Source: an uncultured bacterium (GTDB lineage Bacteria > Hydrogenedentota > Hydrogenedentia > Hydrogenedentales > Hydrogenedentaceae). From it: 56,435 bases of DNA. Positions 35,462-42,715 of this stretch are shown piece after piece. The stretch is taken from positions 1 to 56,435 of the forward strand of contig CAKZKR010000085.1 of NCBI GenBank assembly GCA_937124615.1, written 5' to 3'. The number at the start of each line of letters is the position of its first letter. Position 1 is the stretch's first letter. The position numbers were made by a program, and so were the translations under genes. The notes below the pieces were generated by a model, which saw only the letters and a list, made by a program, of their open reading frames with translations, ran no database searches and had not been told where the DNA came from.

Positions 35462-38218
35462 ATGTCATTAAATTTATCAAAATCGCAAGCGGAAAAATGG
35501 TTAGCAGTTCTTAGAGAAAATGCTAACATTGGTTTTGTTATATTAGATGGAGAGGGAAGGGTTTTAGAGGCAGACAATAAATTGTTATCTATTTGGGAAG
35601 TTTCTATTAAGGAAGATGAGGGTAGTTCCGTAGAAGGCCGTTACATAAATAACATCATTAGTCCTATAATCTCTTTTTCGGAACTTTTGCTGGAGGTCAG
35701 AAAGAGGGGACATGTTTTTATTGATGAATATCCTTTTGTAACAAAAAAAGGTTCTGCAAAATGGGCAACATTGGAAGGTTGGATACTGCAAGAGGACGAA
35801 GAAGATGTCCTAACAGGATGGTCATGGGTTGATATAACATCGGTTAGTGAGAAAAGAAATACCGATTATCTTAAGATGTTTGAGAATGCATTAAATTATA
35901 TATTCAAAGATATTCCTCTTATGTTCTTTTTCTGGGAGATTACAGATGATTGCAAAACAAAAGTACTGGGAATTAACAAGGAGGGAGAGAGGGTAACAGG
36001 TTATTCGATGGCGGAGATTATAGGTACAGATTTTTTAGAATCCGCTATACCCGGTACATGGAAAACGGCTGTTAAAAAGTTTGTGGAAGATATGCGTATT
36101 AATCCAAAACCCTATTTTGGGGAACATCCCTTGTATAATAAGGAAGGGAAAGAAGTTTCTATTCGTTGGCTTGATGTTCCAATAAAATTGACTATGTTCA
36201 ATCGTATATGGGTGGTATCTATTGGAGAAGATATTCGTGAACGAAAACAAATGGAACAGGAACTGCGGGAAAGTGAAGAAAGATACCGCCGAATGGTAGA
36301 AGCCATTACAGATTATTTTTATCATGTAAGAATAGAAGATGGAAAAGCCGTTGAGACCCTACATTCGCAGGGATGTAAAGCGGTGACAGGTTATACTCCG
36401 GAAGAATTTTATAACGATCCTTATCTCTGGTATTCGATGGTCTATGATGAAGATAAGGAAATTGTGTTAAATTTTGCAAATACTCTTATGAGTGGAATAA
36501 ATTCTGGACCGATTGTACATAGAATTGTTCGAAAAGATGGACAGATTCGATGGATAAAGAATACATGTTTACTTATTTTTGATAGAGATGGCAAATTAAC
36601 AGGATATGACAGTCTTATTCGTGATGTTACAGATGAAGTGATAGCACAGGATAGTTTGAAAAAAAGTGAACAGTTTTATCGAAGTATTATTGAAAATTTA
36701 GCGGAAGGATATTTTGAAACTGATTTAGAAGGAAATATAAAGTTTGCAAATCCATCCTTTTTGAAGATATTAAAGAAATTAAAATTGAAGTCTATAAAAA
36801 ACCGAAAACTTATTGATTTTGTGGGTGTTAAAGAACAACCCAACCTATTAGGTTTGTTAGATGAAATAAAAGATAAAAGGAGAAAGATAGGTTTTTGTGA
36901 TTGGAAAATGAGGGCAGATACTCTAAACGAAGAGAAAGTTGTTGAATGTTCTCTCTTTCCTCTTTTGAGTCACAATGGAAAGGTGAAAGGTTTTTCTGGA
37001 ATACTTCGTGATGTTACAGAGCGAAGAAAACAAGAAGAATATTTAAGACAACTACAGAAATGGGAAAGTTTGGGAACTATTGTTGGCGGTATTGCTCATG
37101 ATTTTAATAATTTGTTGATGGTTATACAAGGACATCTGGATTTGGAAGAGGCGGAATTCCCGTTCGAGATTGGTAGTTTACCTTATGGAGTAGCATTACA
37201 TCATTCTGAAATATCGAGTGCCATAGTTAAGGCAAGAGAGTTGTGTAGACAAATGATGATTTATGCGGGTAAGGGTTTTGCGGTTCATAAAGAAATACAT
37301 ATTTTGAACGATATAATAAAAGATATGATACCCGTACTGGATACAACCGTTAGAAGGAAAGTTGTACTAAATATAAATCTTTGTACTGATAACACAAGGG
37401 TATTATGTGATGAAGTATTGATTCGTCAGGTAATTTTAAGCCTTGTGACAAATTCTGTAGAGGCGATAGGGAATAAAGAAGGGACAATTCATATTTCTAC
37501 CTGTGTTGTGGATTATAATTCGGAAATGTTTTCTTCTTTTGTTTTGGATGGGAAGAACTTGCCGGAGGGGAGATATATTGAACTTGTAGTTGAAGACACA
37601 GGGGGAGGTATTGAACCGGAGAACTTGAACAAAATATTTGACCCGTTTTATAGTAGCAAATTTTTAGGCAGAGGGCTTGGATTATCATCCGTGTTGGGGA
37701 TTGTCCGCAGTCACCAGGGTGGTATGAAAGTTGAAAGTGAAGTTGGTGTAGGAACGAGGATGTATATGGTTCTCCCTTATGCTTCTTCTGATACACCTGT
37801 CGAGATAGACCTGGAAGAAGAAATAGGAAATGAGGAAAAAAATATAGCTAAAGAGGTGGTTTTAATTATTGAAAAGGACTCTATGTTGAAGGAATTAACA
37901 AGAAGAATAATATCCATGAGGGGATTTGATTCTATTGCAGTTGAAAATGTTATGGATGCTATGAAAATTATAAATTCTTCTGAGTATAATGTAAAAGTAC
38001 TTGTTTTGGATATTCATTCTAAAGAAAGAGATGAGGAGAATTTTTTAGAAGAAATAAAACAAAAAGGGATGAGGCTCCCTGTTATTCTTTGTAGTGGCTC
38101 TCCTGTGGATGATATTGTCAATAAGTATCATGATTTTGTAGTAGCCTCACTTCGTAAACCATACCTTCCTACTGAGATAATAAATGCTGTGAAAGAGAAT
38201 TGGAAAGAGAATAGTTAA
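35462..38218 (+). CDS. Multi-PAS hybrid histidine kinase with altered receiver
   Basis: Four PAS-like segments (about 10-130, 140-265, 275-400 and 405-520) lead to HisKA with IVGGIAHDFNNLL (His546). An HATPase domain has EDTGGGIEPEN and GRGLGLSSVLG (about 640-755). The C-terminal receiver (795-918) keeps Asp850 (LVLDIHSKE) and the Lys in LRKPYLP. The acidic pair that binds Mg2+ reads IEKDS instead of the usual VDDE, so phosphotransfer may be impaired or altered. No membrane segment is evident. No good ribosome-binding site precedes ATG 35462. It lies 98 bases after the first kinase and 28 before panE. Confidence 0.92.
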   Translation: MSLNLSKSQAEKWLAVLRENANIGFVILDGEGRVLEADNKLLSIWEVSIKEDEGSSVEGRYINNIISPIISFSELLLEVRKRGHVFIDEYPFVTKKGSAKWATLEGWILQEDEEDVLTGWSWVDITSVSEKRNTDYLKMFENALNYIFKDIPLMFFFWEITDDCKTKVLGINKEGERVTGYSMAEIIGTDFLESAIPGTWKTAVKKFVEDMRINPKPYFGEHPLYNKEGKEVSIRWLDVPIKLTMFNRIWVVSIGEDIRERKQMEQELRESEERYRRMVEAITDYFYHVRIEDGKAVETLHSQGCKAVTGYTPEEFYNDPYLWYSMVYDEDKEIVLNFANTLMSGINSGPIVHRIVRKDGQIRWIKNTCLLIFDRDGKLTGYDSLIRDVTDEVIAQDSLKKSEQFYRSIIENLAEGYFETDLEGNIKFANPSFLKILKKLKLKSIKNRKLIDFVGVKEQPNLLGLLDEIKDKRRKIGFCDWKMRADTLNEEKVVECSLFPLLSHNGKVKGFSGILRDVTERRKQEEYLRQLQKWESLGTIVGGIAHDFNNLLMVIQGHLDLEEAEFPFEIGSLPYGVALHHSEISSAIVKARELCRQMMIYAGKGFAVHKEIHILNDIIKDMIPVLDTTVRRKVVLNINLCTDNTRVLCDEVLIRQVILSLVTNSVEAIGNKEGTIHISTCVVDYNSEMFSSFVLDGKNLPEGRYIELVVEDTGGGIEPENLNKIFDPFYSSKFLGRGLGLSSVLGIVRSHQGGMKVESEVGVGTRMYMVLPYASSDTPVEIDLEEEIGNEEKNIAKEVVLIIEKDSMLKELTRRIISMRGFDSIAVENVMDAMKIINSSEYNVKVLVLDIHSKERDEENFLEEIKQKGMRLPVILCSGSPVDDIVNKYHDFVVASLRKPYLPTEIINAVKENWKENS

Positions 38219-38246
38219 TTTTTGTTTTTCCACAAGGAGTCTATGA

Positions 38247-39185
38247 ATGAAAATTTTAGTATTGGGAGCGGGGGCATTGGGTTGTGTTGTTGGTGGTTTT
38301 ATGAAAAAAGCAGGACATGAAGTAGTTCTTGTAGGAAGACCTGAAATGGTAGAAGCCATCCAGAAAGAGGGGTTATATATTTCGGGTATTTGGGGCAATC
38401 ATTATGTCCCTAATTTACCTGCATATCTCAAAATTTCTGATGAATGGAGAGGTCAGTTTGATTTAATTGTTTTATCTGTTAAATCGTATGATACAGAACA
38501 AGCAGTCCGAGAGATACTCCCTATTGTTTCAGAGAGAACATTGGTGTGTTCGTATCAAAATGGTCTTGGAAATATTGAAAAAATATCTGAATATATAGGC
38601 TGTGAAAGAACAGTTCCTGCAAGAGTAATTTTTGGGAGTCGAGTTTTAAAACCAGGTTTTGTCCAAGTAACTGTGATAGCAGAACCTACTGCATTGGGGA
38701 GATTGGATAAGGGGCCTGATGATTTTGTAGTTCGTGAAATTGCGGAAACAATGAATAAATCTGGAATTCCAACACTATATGCAGAGAATATTGAAGGATT
38801 GATATGGGCAAAGGTTGCGTATAACTCCGCATTGAATCCACTCTCTGCTTTATTAGATGTTCCCTATGGTAAATTAATGGAAACAGAAGAGACGCAGATG
38901 ATTATGAAGAATGTGATATATGAGTTATACACAGTTGCAAAAGCGAAAGATGTCCCAATGATTGTCCCTACTCCAGAAGAATATGTTTTCCAATTGTTCT
39001 ACAAGTTAATCCCACCAACTGCTGAACATTATGCGAGTATGCGAGAAGATTTAATTCAAGGGAAAAGAACCGAAATAGATGCTTTGAATGGGGCCATTGT
39101 AAAAATAGGAAAAGATTTTAATATTAATTGTCCTGTGAATACAATATTAACGAATTTAATAAAAGCACGGGAAAAATGTCTGTAA
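38247..39185 (+). CDS. panE: 2-dehydropantoate 2-reductase (ketopantoate reductase)
   Basis: NADPH-dependent reduction of ketopantoate to pantoate in pantothenate (CoA) synthesis. The N-terminal LGAGALG loop (6-12) is followed by VKSYDT and SYQNGLGN. The catalytic Lys189 in IWAKVAYNSALNPLSAL and a C-terminal helical domain follow. At 312 residues it is normal. AAGGAG seven bases before the ATG is strong. Paralogues of this family can act on other 2-ketoacids; no other pantothenate genes are in the window. Confidence 0.9.
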   Translation: MKILVLGAGALGCVVGGFMKKAGHEVVLVGRPEMVEAIQKEGLYISGIWGNHYVPNLPAYLKISDEWRGQFDLIVLSVKSYDTEQAVREILPIVSERTLVCSYQNGLGNIEKISEYIGCERTVPARVIFGSRVLKPGFVQVTVIAEPTALGRLDKGPDDFVVREIAETMNKSGIPTLYAENIEGLIWAKVAYNSALNPLSALLDVPYGKLMETEETQMIMKNVIYELYTVAKAKDVPMIVPTPEEYVFQLFYKLIPPTAEHYASMREDLIQGKRTEIDALNGAIVKIGKDFNINCPVNTILTNLIKAREKCL

Positions 39186-39209
39186 ATCTTGATAAATTGT
39201 AGAATGGCG

Positions 39210-41147
39210 TTATGTATTATTCTTTTCGTCTGAAGTCGAAATTAGCATACTTATTTTTCTGAGAATGTCTTTAGTCCCAAAAGGTTTTGAAATAAAATCG
39301 CTTATTTTGAGTTTATTATCAAAAGTATTAATGCTTTCTTCTGAATAACCTGTGGAGACAATGACAGGAGTATTAGGGAGAAATCTTCGAATTTGTCGAA
39401 GTGTTTCGATTCCATTGAGGTCGGGCAATTTTATGTCTAAAATGATAAGTTGTATTTGTTCTTTATATATTTTTACTTTTTCGATACCCTCGATTCCATT
39501 AATAGCATTAATGACTTCATAACCTTCTTTTTGTAGTATTACATTGAAGAATTTTTGTACATCTTCTTCATCATCAATTACAAGTATTTTTGTTTTGTTT
39601 GAGAAATCCCGCTCTTTTTCTGCACCAAAACATGGAAAGAAGAGAGTAAATGTTGAGCCTTGACCCAGTTTGGTTTTTAATTGGATAGCCCCTTTGTGGG
39701 TTCGTATTACGCCGGAGACCGATGCTAAACCTAATCCTCTCCCTAAAAATTTACTTGAAACAAAAGGTTCAAAAATCCGTTCTATGTCTTCTTCTTTTAT
39801 TCCACAGCCCGTGTCTGATATAGAAACAAACAAAAACTCTCCGGATTTTGCTCTGTCTGCAAATCGTAGATTTTCCAAGTCTTTTTGAGTTAAGGTTTTC
39901 TTGCCGGTTTGGACAGTGATGGTTCCACCCTCGGGGGGAAGTGATTCTAAAGCATTGAGTAATAAATGTGAAATACTTTGATGTATTTGAGAAGAATCAC
40001 CTTCTATCAGAGGAAGATTGGGCTGTATCTGTTGAAGAAGGCGAACCCCTTTGTGGAGAGAGGGGGAGTAAGTTTCTACTGTGTGGTTGACCATATCGTT
40101 AAAATCGAATATCTGTATGGCTTCTCGTTCTTTTCCTGAGTAGGTTAGTAATTGTCGTGTTAATTTGGCCGCTCTTTCTGTTGATTTTCGAATTTGTTCA
40201 AGATTATCCTGGACTCGTTTCGGTAAATTCTCGCTATTCATTAATGCGAGTTCAGCATGCCCCATAATTCCCATTAGAATGTTATTAAACTCATGAGCAA
40301 TCCCTGAAGCCAGAACTCCAATGCTTTCTAATCTACGGACATGTTCCATTTGGGCTAAAATCTTATCCCGCTCTTTTCGTTGTTGAAATTCTTCAGTGGT
40401 ATCAATTTGGATGCACAACACCTCGTCCACTTTATTCTCGCGAACCACAGGCATTAGGGTAAAATGTATCCATTTCTCTTGACCATTTTTATTTCTTATG
40501 TCCCACAGGAAAAGCCCATTTATTCTTTTACCATTGAACAATTGATTCAGATGGCTTTTTAAGGTTTCAATTTGATGAGGGCTATAACAATTTTTTAGAT
40601 CATCGAGATTTTTGATGTCGTTTACTTTAAAACCATAGAGATTCTCTGAGTACTTATTCCATATAATGATGTTATAATTTTTATCAAAACTTTGAATTGC
40701 TATTTTATTGACCGTATTTAAAATGGCTTCAAAACGGTTAACAGCCCATTCTAAATTTATTTTTGTTTCTTTGAGTTCCGTTATATCCTGTAAAATTACT
40801 TGTATACAATCTTCTTGAAGTTGTTCATCTCTTGTTAAATAGGAGTGATGTAAAAACCATTTTTTATTCCCCTGAATTGTTTCAAGAGGGTATTCGAACG
40901 CCTTTAATGCCCCTTCTTCTTGAAGCCTCTTACGAATAGAACCCGGAGGGAGAATATATCTTTGCAGGTCAGATATTTTTTTCCCGATAACTTCTTCAGG
41001 GGAAGAGTAGATATTATCTACTTCAAAGAGTTTCAATGCGTTACGGTCTATAAAAAGTATCTCTCCATTCATACGATATCTTACAAGACCGATGGAAGCG
41101 AAACTCATTGCTTCGTTTAAAATATGTAAAAACTCTTCAGAATTCAT
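39210..41147 (-). CDS. PAS hybrid histidine kinase
   Basis: A 645-residue kinase with two PAS domains (about 1-130 and 135-255). The HisKA domain has IGVLASGIAHEFNNILMG with His285, and HATPase has DTGCGIKEE and GRGLGLASVSG (about 385-490). A full receiver has VIDDEE, Asp571 in ILDIKLPDLNG, and SKPFG. No membrane helix is seen. The HisKA-HATPase part is very like those of the two kinases on the other strand, so the three are probably paralogues. It converges on panE with 24 bases between stops. No strong Shine-Dalgarno is present. Confidence 0.92.
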   Translation of the reverse strand: MNSEEFLHILNEAMSFASIGLVRYRMNGEILFIDRNALKLFEVDNIYSSPEEVIGKKISDLQRYILPPGSIRKRLQEEGALKAFEYPLETIQGNKKWFLHHSYLTRDEQLQEDCIQVILQDITELKETKINLEWAVNRFEAILNTVNKIAIQSFDKNYNIIIWNKYSENLYGFKVNDIKNLDDLKNCYSPHQIETLKSHLNQLFNGKRINGLFLWDIRNKNGQEKWIHFTLMPVVRENKVDEVLCIQIDTTEEFQQRKERDKILAQMEHVRRLESIGVLASGIAHEFNNILMGIMGHAELALMNSENLPKRVQDNLEQIRKSTERAAKLTRQLLTYSGKEREAIQIFDFNDMVNHTVETYSPSLHKGVRLLQQIQPNLPLIEGDSSQIHQSISHLLLNALESLPPEGGTITVQTGKKTLTQKDLENLRFADRAKSGEFLFVSISDTGCGIKEEDIERIFEPFVSSKFLGRGLGLASVSGVIRTHKGAIQLKTKLGQGSTFTLFFPCFGAEKERDFSNKTKILVIDDEEDVQKFFNVILQKEGYEVINAINGIEGIEKVKIYKEQIQLIILDIKLPDLNGIETLRQIRRFLPNTPVIVSTGYSEESINTFDNKLKISDFISKPFGTKDILRKISMLISTSDEKNNT

Positions 41148-41398
41148 TTTATGACATTATACTTAAGTACTATTTGTATAATAGATATAAATATTTAAAA
41201 ATAATAAAAAATAAAAATGTAATATAGGGAACTAAATGCTTGTATTTTTTTGTGATGATTTACAATCTTCAGGACCCTTCGTTAACAAACAACCCAATAA
41301 TTATCGATAATATCATTATTTAGAATATTAATTCAAGAACAATTAAACAATTATAAATAAATGATAATGAAATGGCCGTTATACTATTAATTACTTCT

Positions 41399-41427
41399 TT
41401 GCATTTTAAAAAAAATATTGTTATACT
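41399..41427 (+). promoter_or_regulatory. Promoter of the PfkB-LptD operon
   Basis: TTGCAT (41399-41404), a 17-base spacer and TATACT (41422-41427) with a TGT extension just upstream form a good extended -10 promoter. It predicts a start near 41434 and a short leader. Confidence 0.65.
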
Positions 41428-41436
41428 GATGTTAAT

Positions 41437-41454
41437 TTTGGGCATATTTGGGCA
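41437..41454 (+). repeat. TTTGGGCA direct repeat in the leader/operator region
   Basis: Two exact TTTGGGCA copies (41437-41444 and 41447-41454) are spaced 10 bases start to start, one helical turn, immediately after the predicted transcription start. The spacing fits binding of a regulator to one face of the DNA. Confidence 0.5.
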
Positions 41455-41481
41455 ATAAGAAGATGACTTAAGAGGAAAATA

Positions 41482-42432
41482 ATGATAATGCAGTTTGACC
41501 TTGTAACAGTTGGTGTTGTTTGTGCGGATGTAATGGTAAAACCTGTGGATTCTTTTCCAGTAAAGGGAACATTGTCGTTGGTACCTCAACTGGAAATGCA
41601 TTTGGGAGGACTTGCGGGTGTTACGGCTGTTGTTTTTAGTAAATTAGGTGGAAAATCTGCATTTATTGGTCAATTAGGTGAAGACCATTTCGGTGATTTT
41701 ATTTTGAATGCATTAACTTCTGCGGGGGTGAATGTACAGGGGGTTAAACGAACAAGAGAGTATAATTCATCAGCAACGGTGGTATTAATAAATTCAACTG
41801 GGGAAAGAACTTTTTTGCATCATGTAGGAACAAATGCAAGTGTAAGTGAAGAGGACTTAGATTTTAGTATTATTTCCTCTTCAAAAATTCTGCATTGGGG
41901 AGGGAGTTCCATTACTCCAAAATTGGATGGTAAACCTATAGGAAGAGTATTTGAAAGAGCACAAGCAATGGGTATAAAAACCTCGATAGACACATGTTAT
42001 GATGGAAAAGGTGTATGGTTGCCGCATATTGAACCTGCTTTGGAAAATACAAGTATTGTATTTTCAAGTTTAGAGGAGGCCCGATGTTATACAGGGAAAT
42101 ATGAACCTTCCGATATTGCAGATTTTTACTTGAGTTATGGGGTAGAGATTGCTGTGATTAAGATGGGAGAACAGGGGGTTCTGGTAAGAAGTAAAGATGA
42201 AACTATATATTTACCCGCCTATTTTGTTTCTGTAGTAGATACAACGGGAGCCGGTGATGCTTTCTGTGGAGGGTTCTTGTATGGATATCTTTCAGGATAT
42301 TCTTTAAAGATGTGTGCGCAAATGGCAAATGCTGTAGGCGCTTTGACAGTACAGGTGATGGGAGGAAGTAATGGGGTGCATTCATTAGAGCAAGTAATGA
42401 ATTTTATTAATGAACATGGAGATAATCCATGA
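41482..42432 (+). CDS. PfkB-family carbohydrate kinase
   Basis: A ribokinase-fold sugar or nucleoside kinase of 316 residues. The N-terminal GLAGVTAVVFSKLGGKSAFIGQLG block and the C-terminal DTTGAGDAFCGGF block (253 onward, catalytic Asp259) are the two family signatures. The NSTGERTFLHHVG strand is typical of adenosine, ribose or fructose kinases of this group; the substrate is unknown. AGAGGA precedes the ATG; a second ATG six bases later is possible. It overlaps the next gene by four bases and heads the LptD operon. Confidence 0.92.
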   Translation: MIMQFDLVTVGVVCADVMVKPVDSFPVKGTLSLVPQLEMHLGGLAGVTAVVFSKLGGKSAFIGQLGEDHFGDFILNALTSAGVNVQGVKRTREYNSSATVVLINSTGERTFLHHVGTNASVSEEDLDFSIISSSKILHWGGSSITPKLDGKPIGRVFERAQAMGIKTSIDTCYDGKGVWLPHIEPALENTSIVFSSLEEARCYTGKYEPSDIADFYLSYGVEIAVIKMGEQGVLVRSKDETIYLPAYFVSVVDTTGAGDAFCGGFLYGYLSGYSLKMCAQMANAVGALTVQVMGGSNGVHSLEQVMNFINEHGDNP

Positions 42433-42692
42433 AGATAAGCACAAAGTTTTGTAAAGGGTTATGGTTAATTCTTTTTGTATTAATTTTATTTGTTTCAATT
42501 ATCAGTACTTATGGCGATGAACAAAAAAAATCGGAGGAAGTAAAAAAGCAAGCACCTCCGGCAGAGCCTATTGAAAAAGATAAGGGTAGAGCACAAGTAA
42601 ACGAAATAAGAAATGAACAGAAATCTTCGATTAAACGGGAATCCAATAAAAAGAAGGTTCCGGCTTTCTGGTTTTTGTTACCTGAAAAATAA
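42429..42692 (+). CDS. Small secreted or membrane-anchored charged protein
   Basis: An 87-residue product with one N-terminal hydrophobic segment (about 10-28, LILFVLILFVSIIS) and a Lys/Glu/Gln-rich, probably disordered remainder ending in VPAFWFLLPEK. No family is recognised. Its start overlaps the PfkB stop by four bases (ATGA) and its end lies 23 bases before the LptD gene, so it is in the same operon and may work at the envelope. The coupling makes it a real gene rather than chance. Confidence 0.65.
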   Translation: MKISTKFCKGLWLILFVLILFVSIISTYGDEQKKSEEVKKQAPPAEPIEKDKGRAQVNEIRNEQKSSIKRESNKKKVPAFWFLLPEK

Positions 42693-42715
42693 AATATTCT
42701 GGGAGAAATACAAGA

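Larger units (their letters stand above)
41148..41481. other. 334-base intergenic region with promoter and repeats
   Basis: This divergent AT-rich spacer between the third kinase and the PfkB operon holds no gene. It contains a 12-base perfect palindrome ATTATCGATAAT (41300-41311), two GTTATACT copies 42 bases apart (41378 and 41420), the rightward promoter, and a TTTGGGCA direct repeat just downstream of it. Confidence 0.6.

Noticed and set aside
41300-41311. 12-base palindrome ATTATCGATAAT as an operator
   Set aside because: It is far from the mapped promoter elements and such AT-rich palindromes are expected by chance; kept only as a note.
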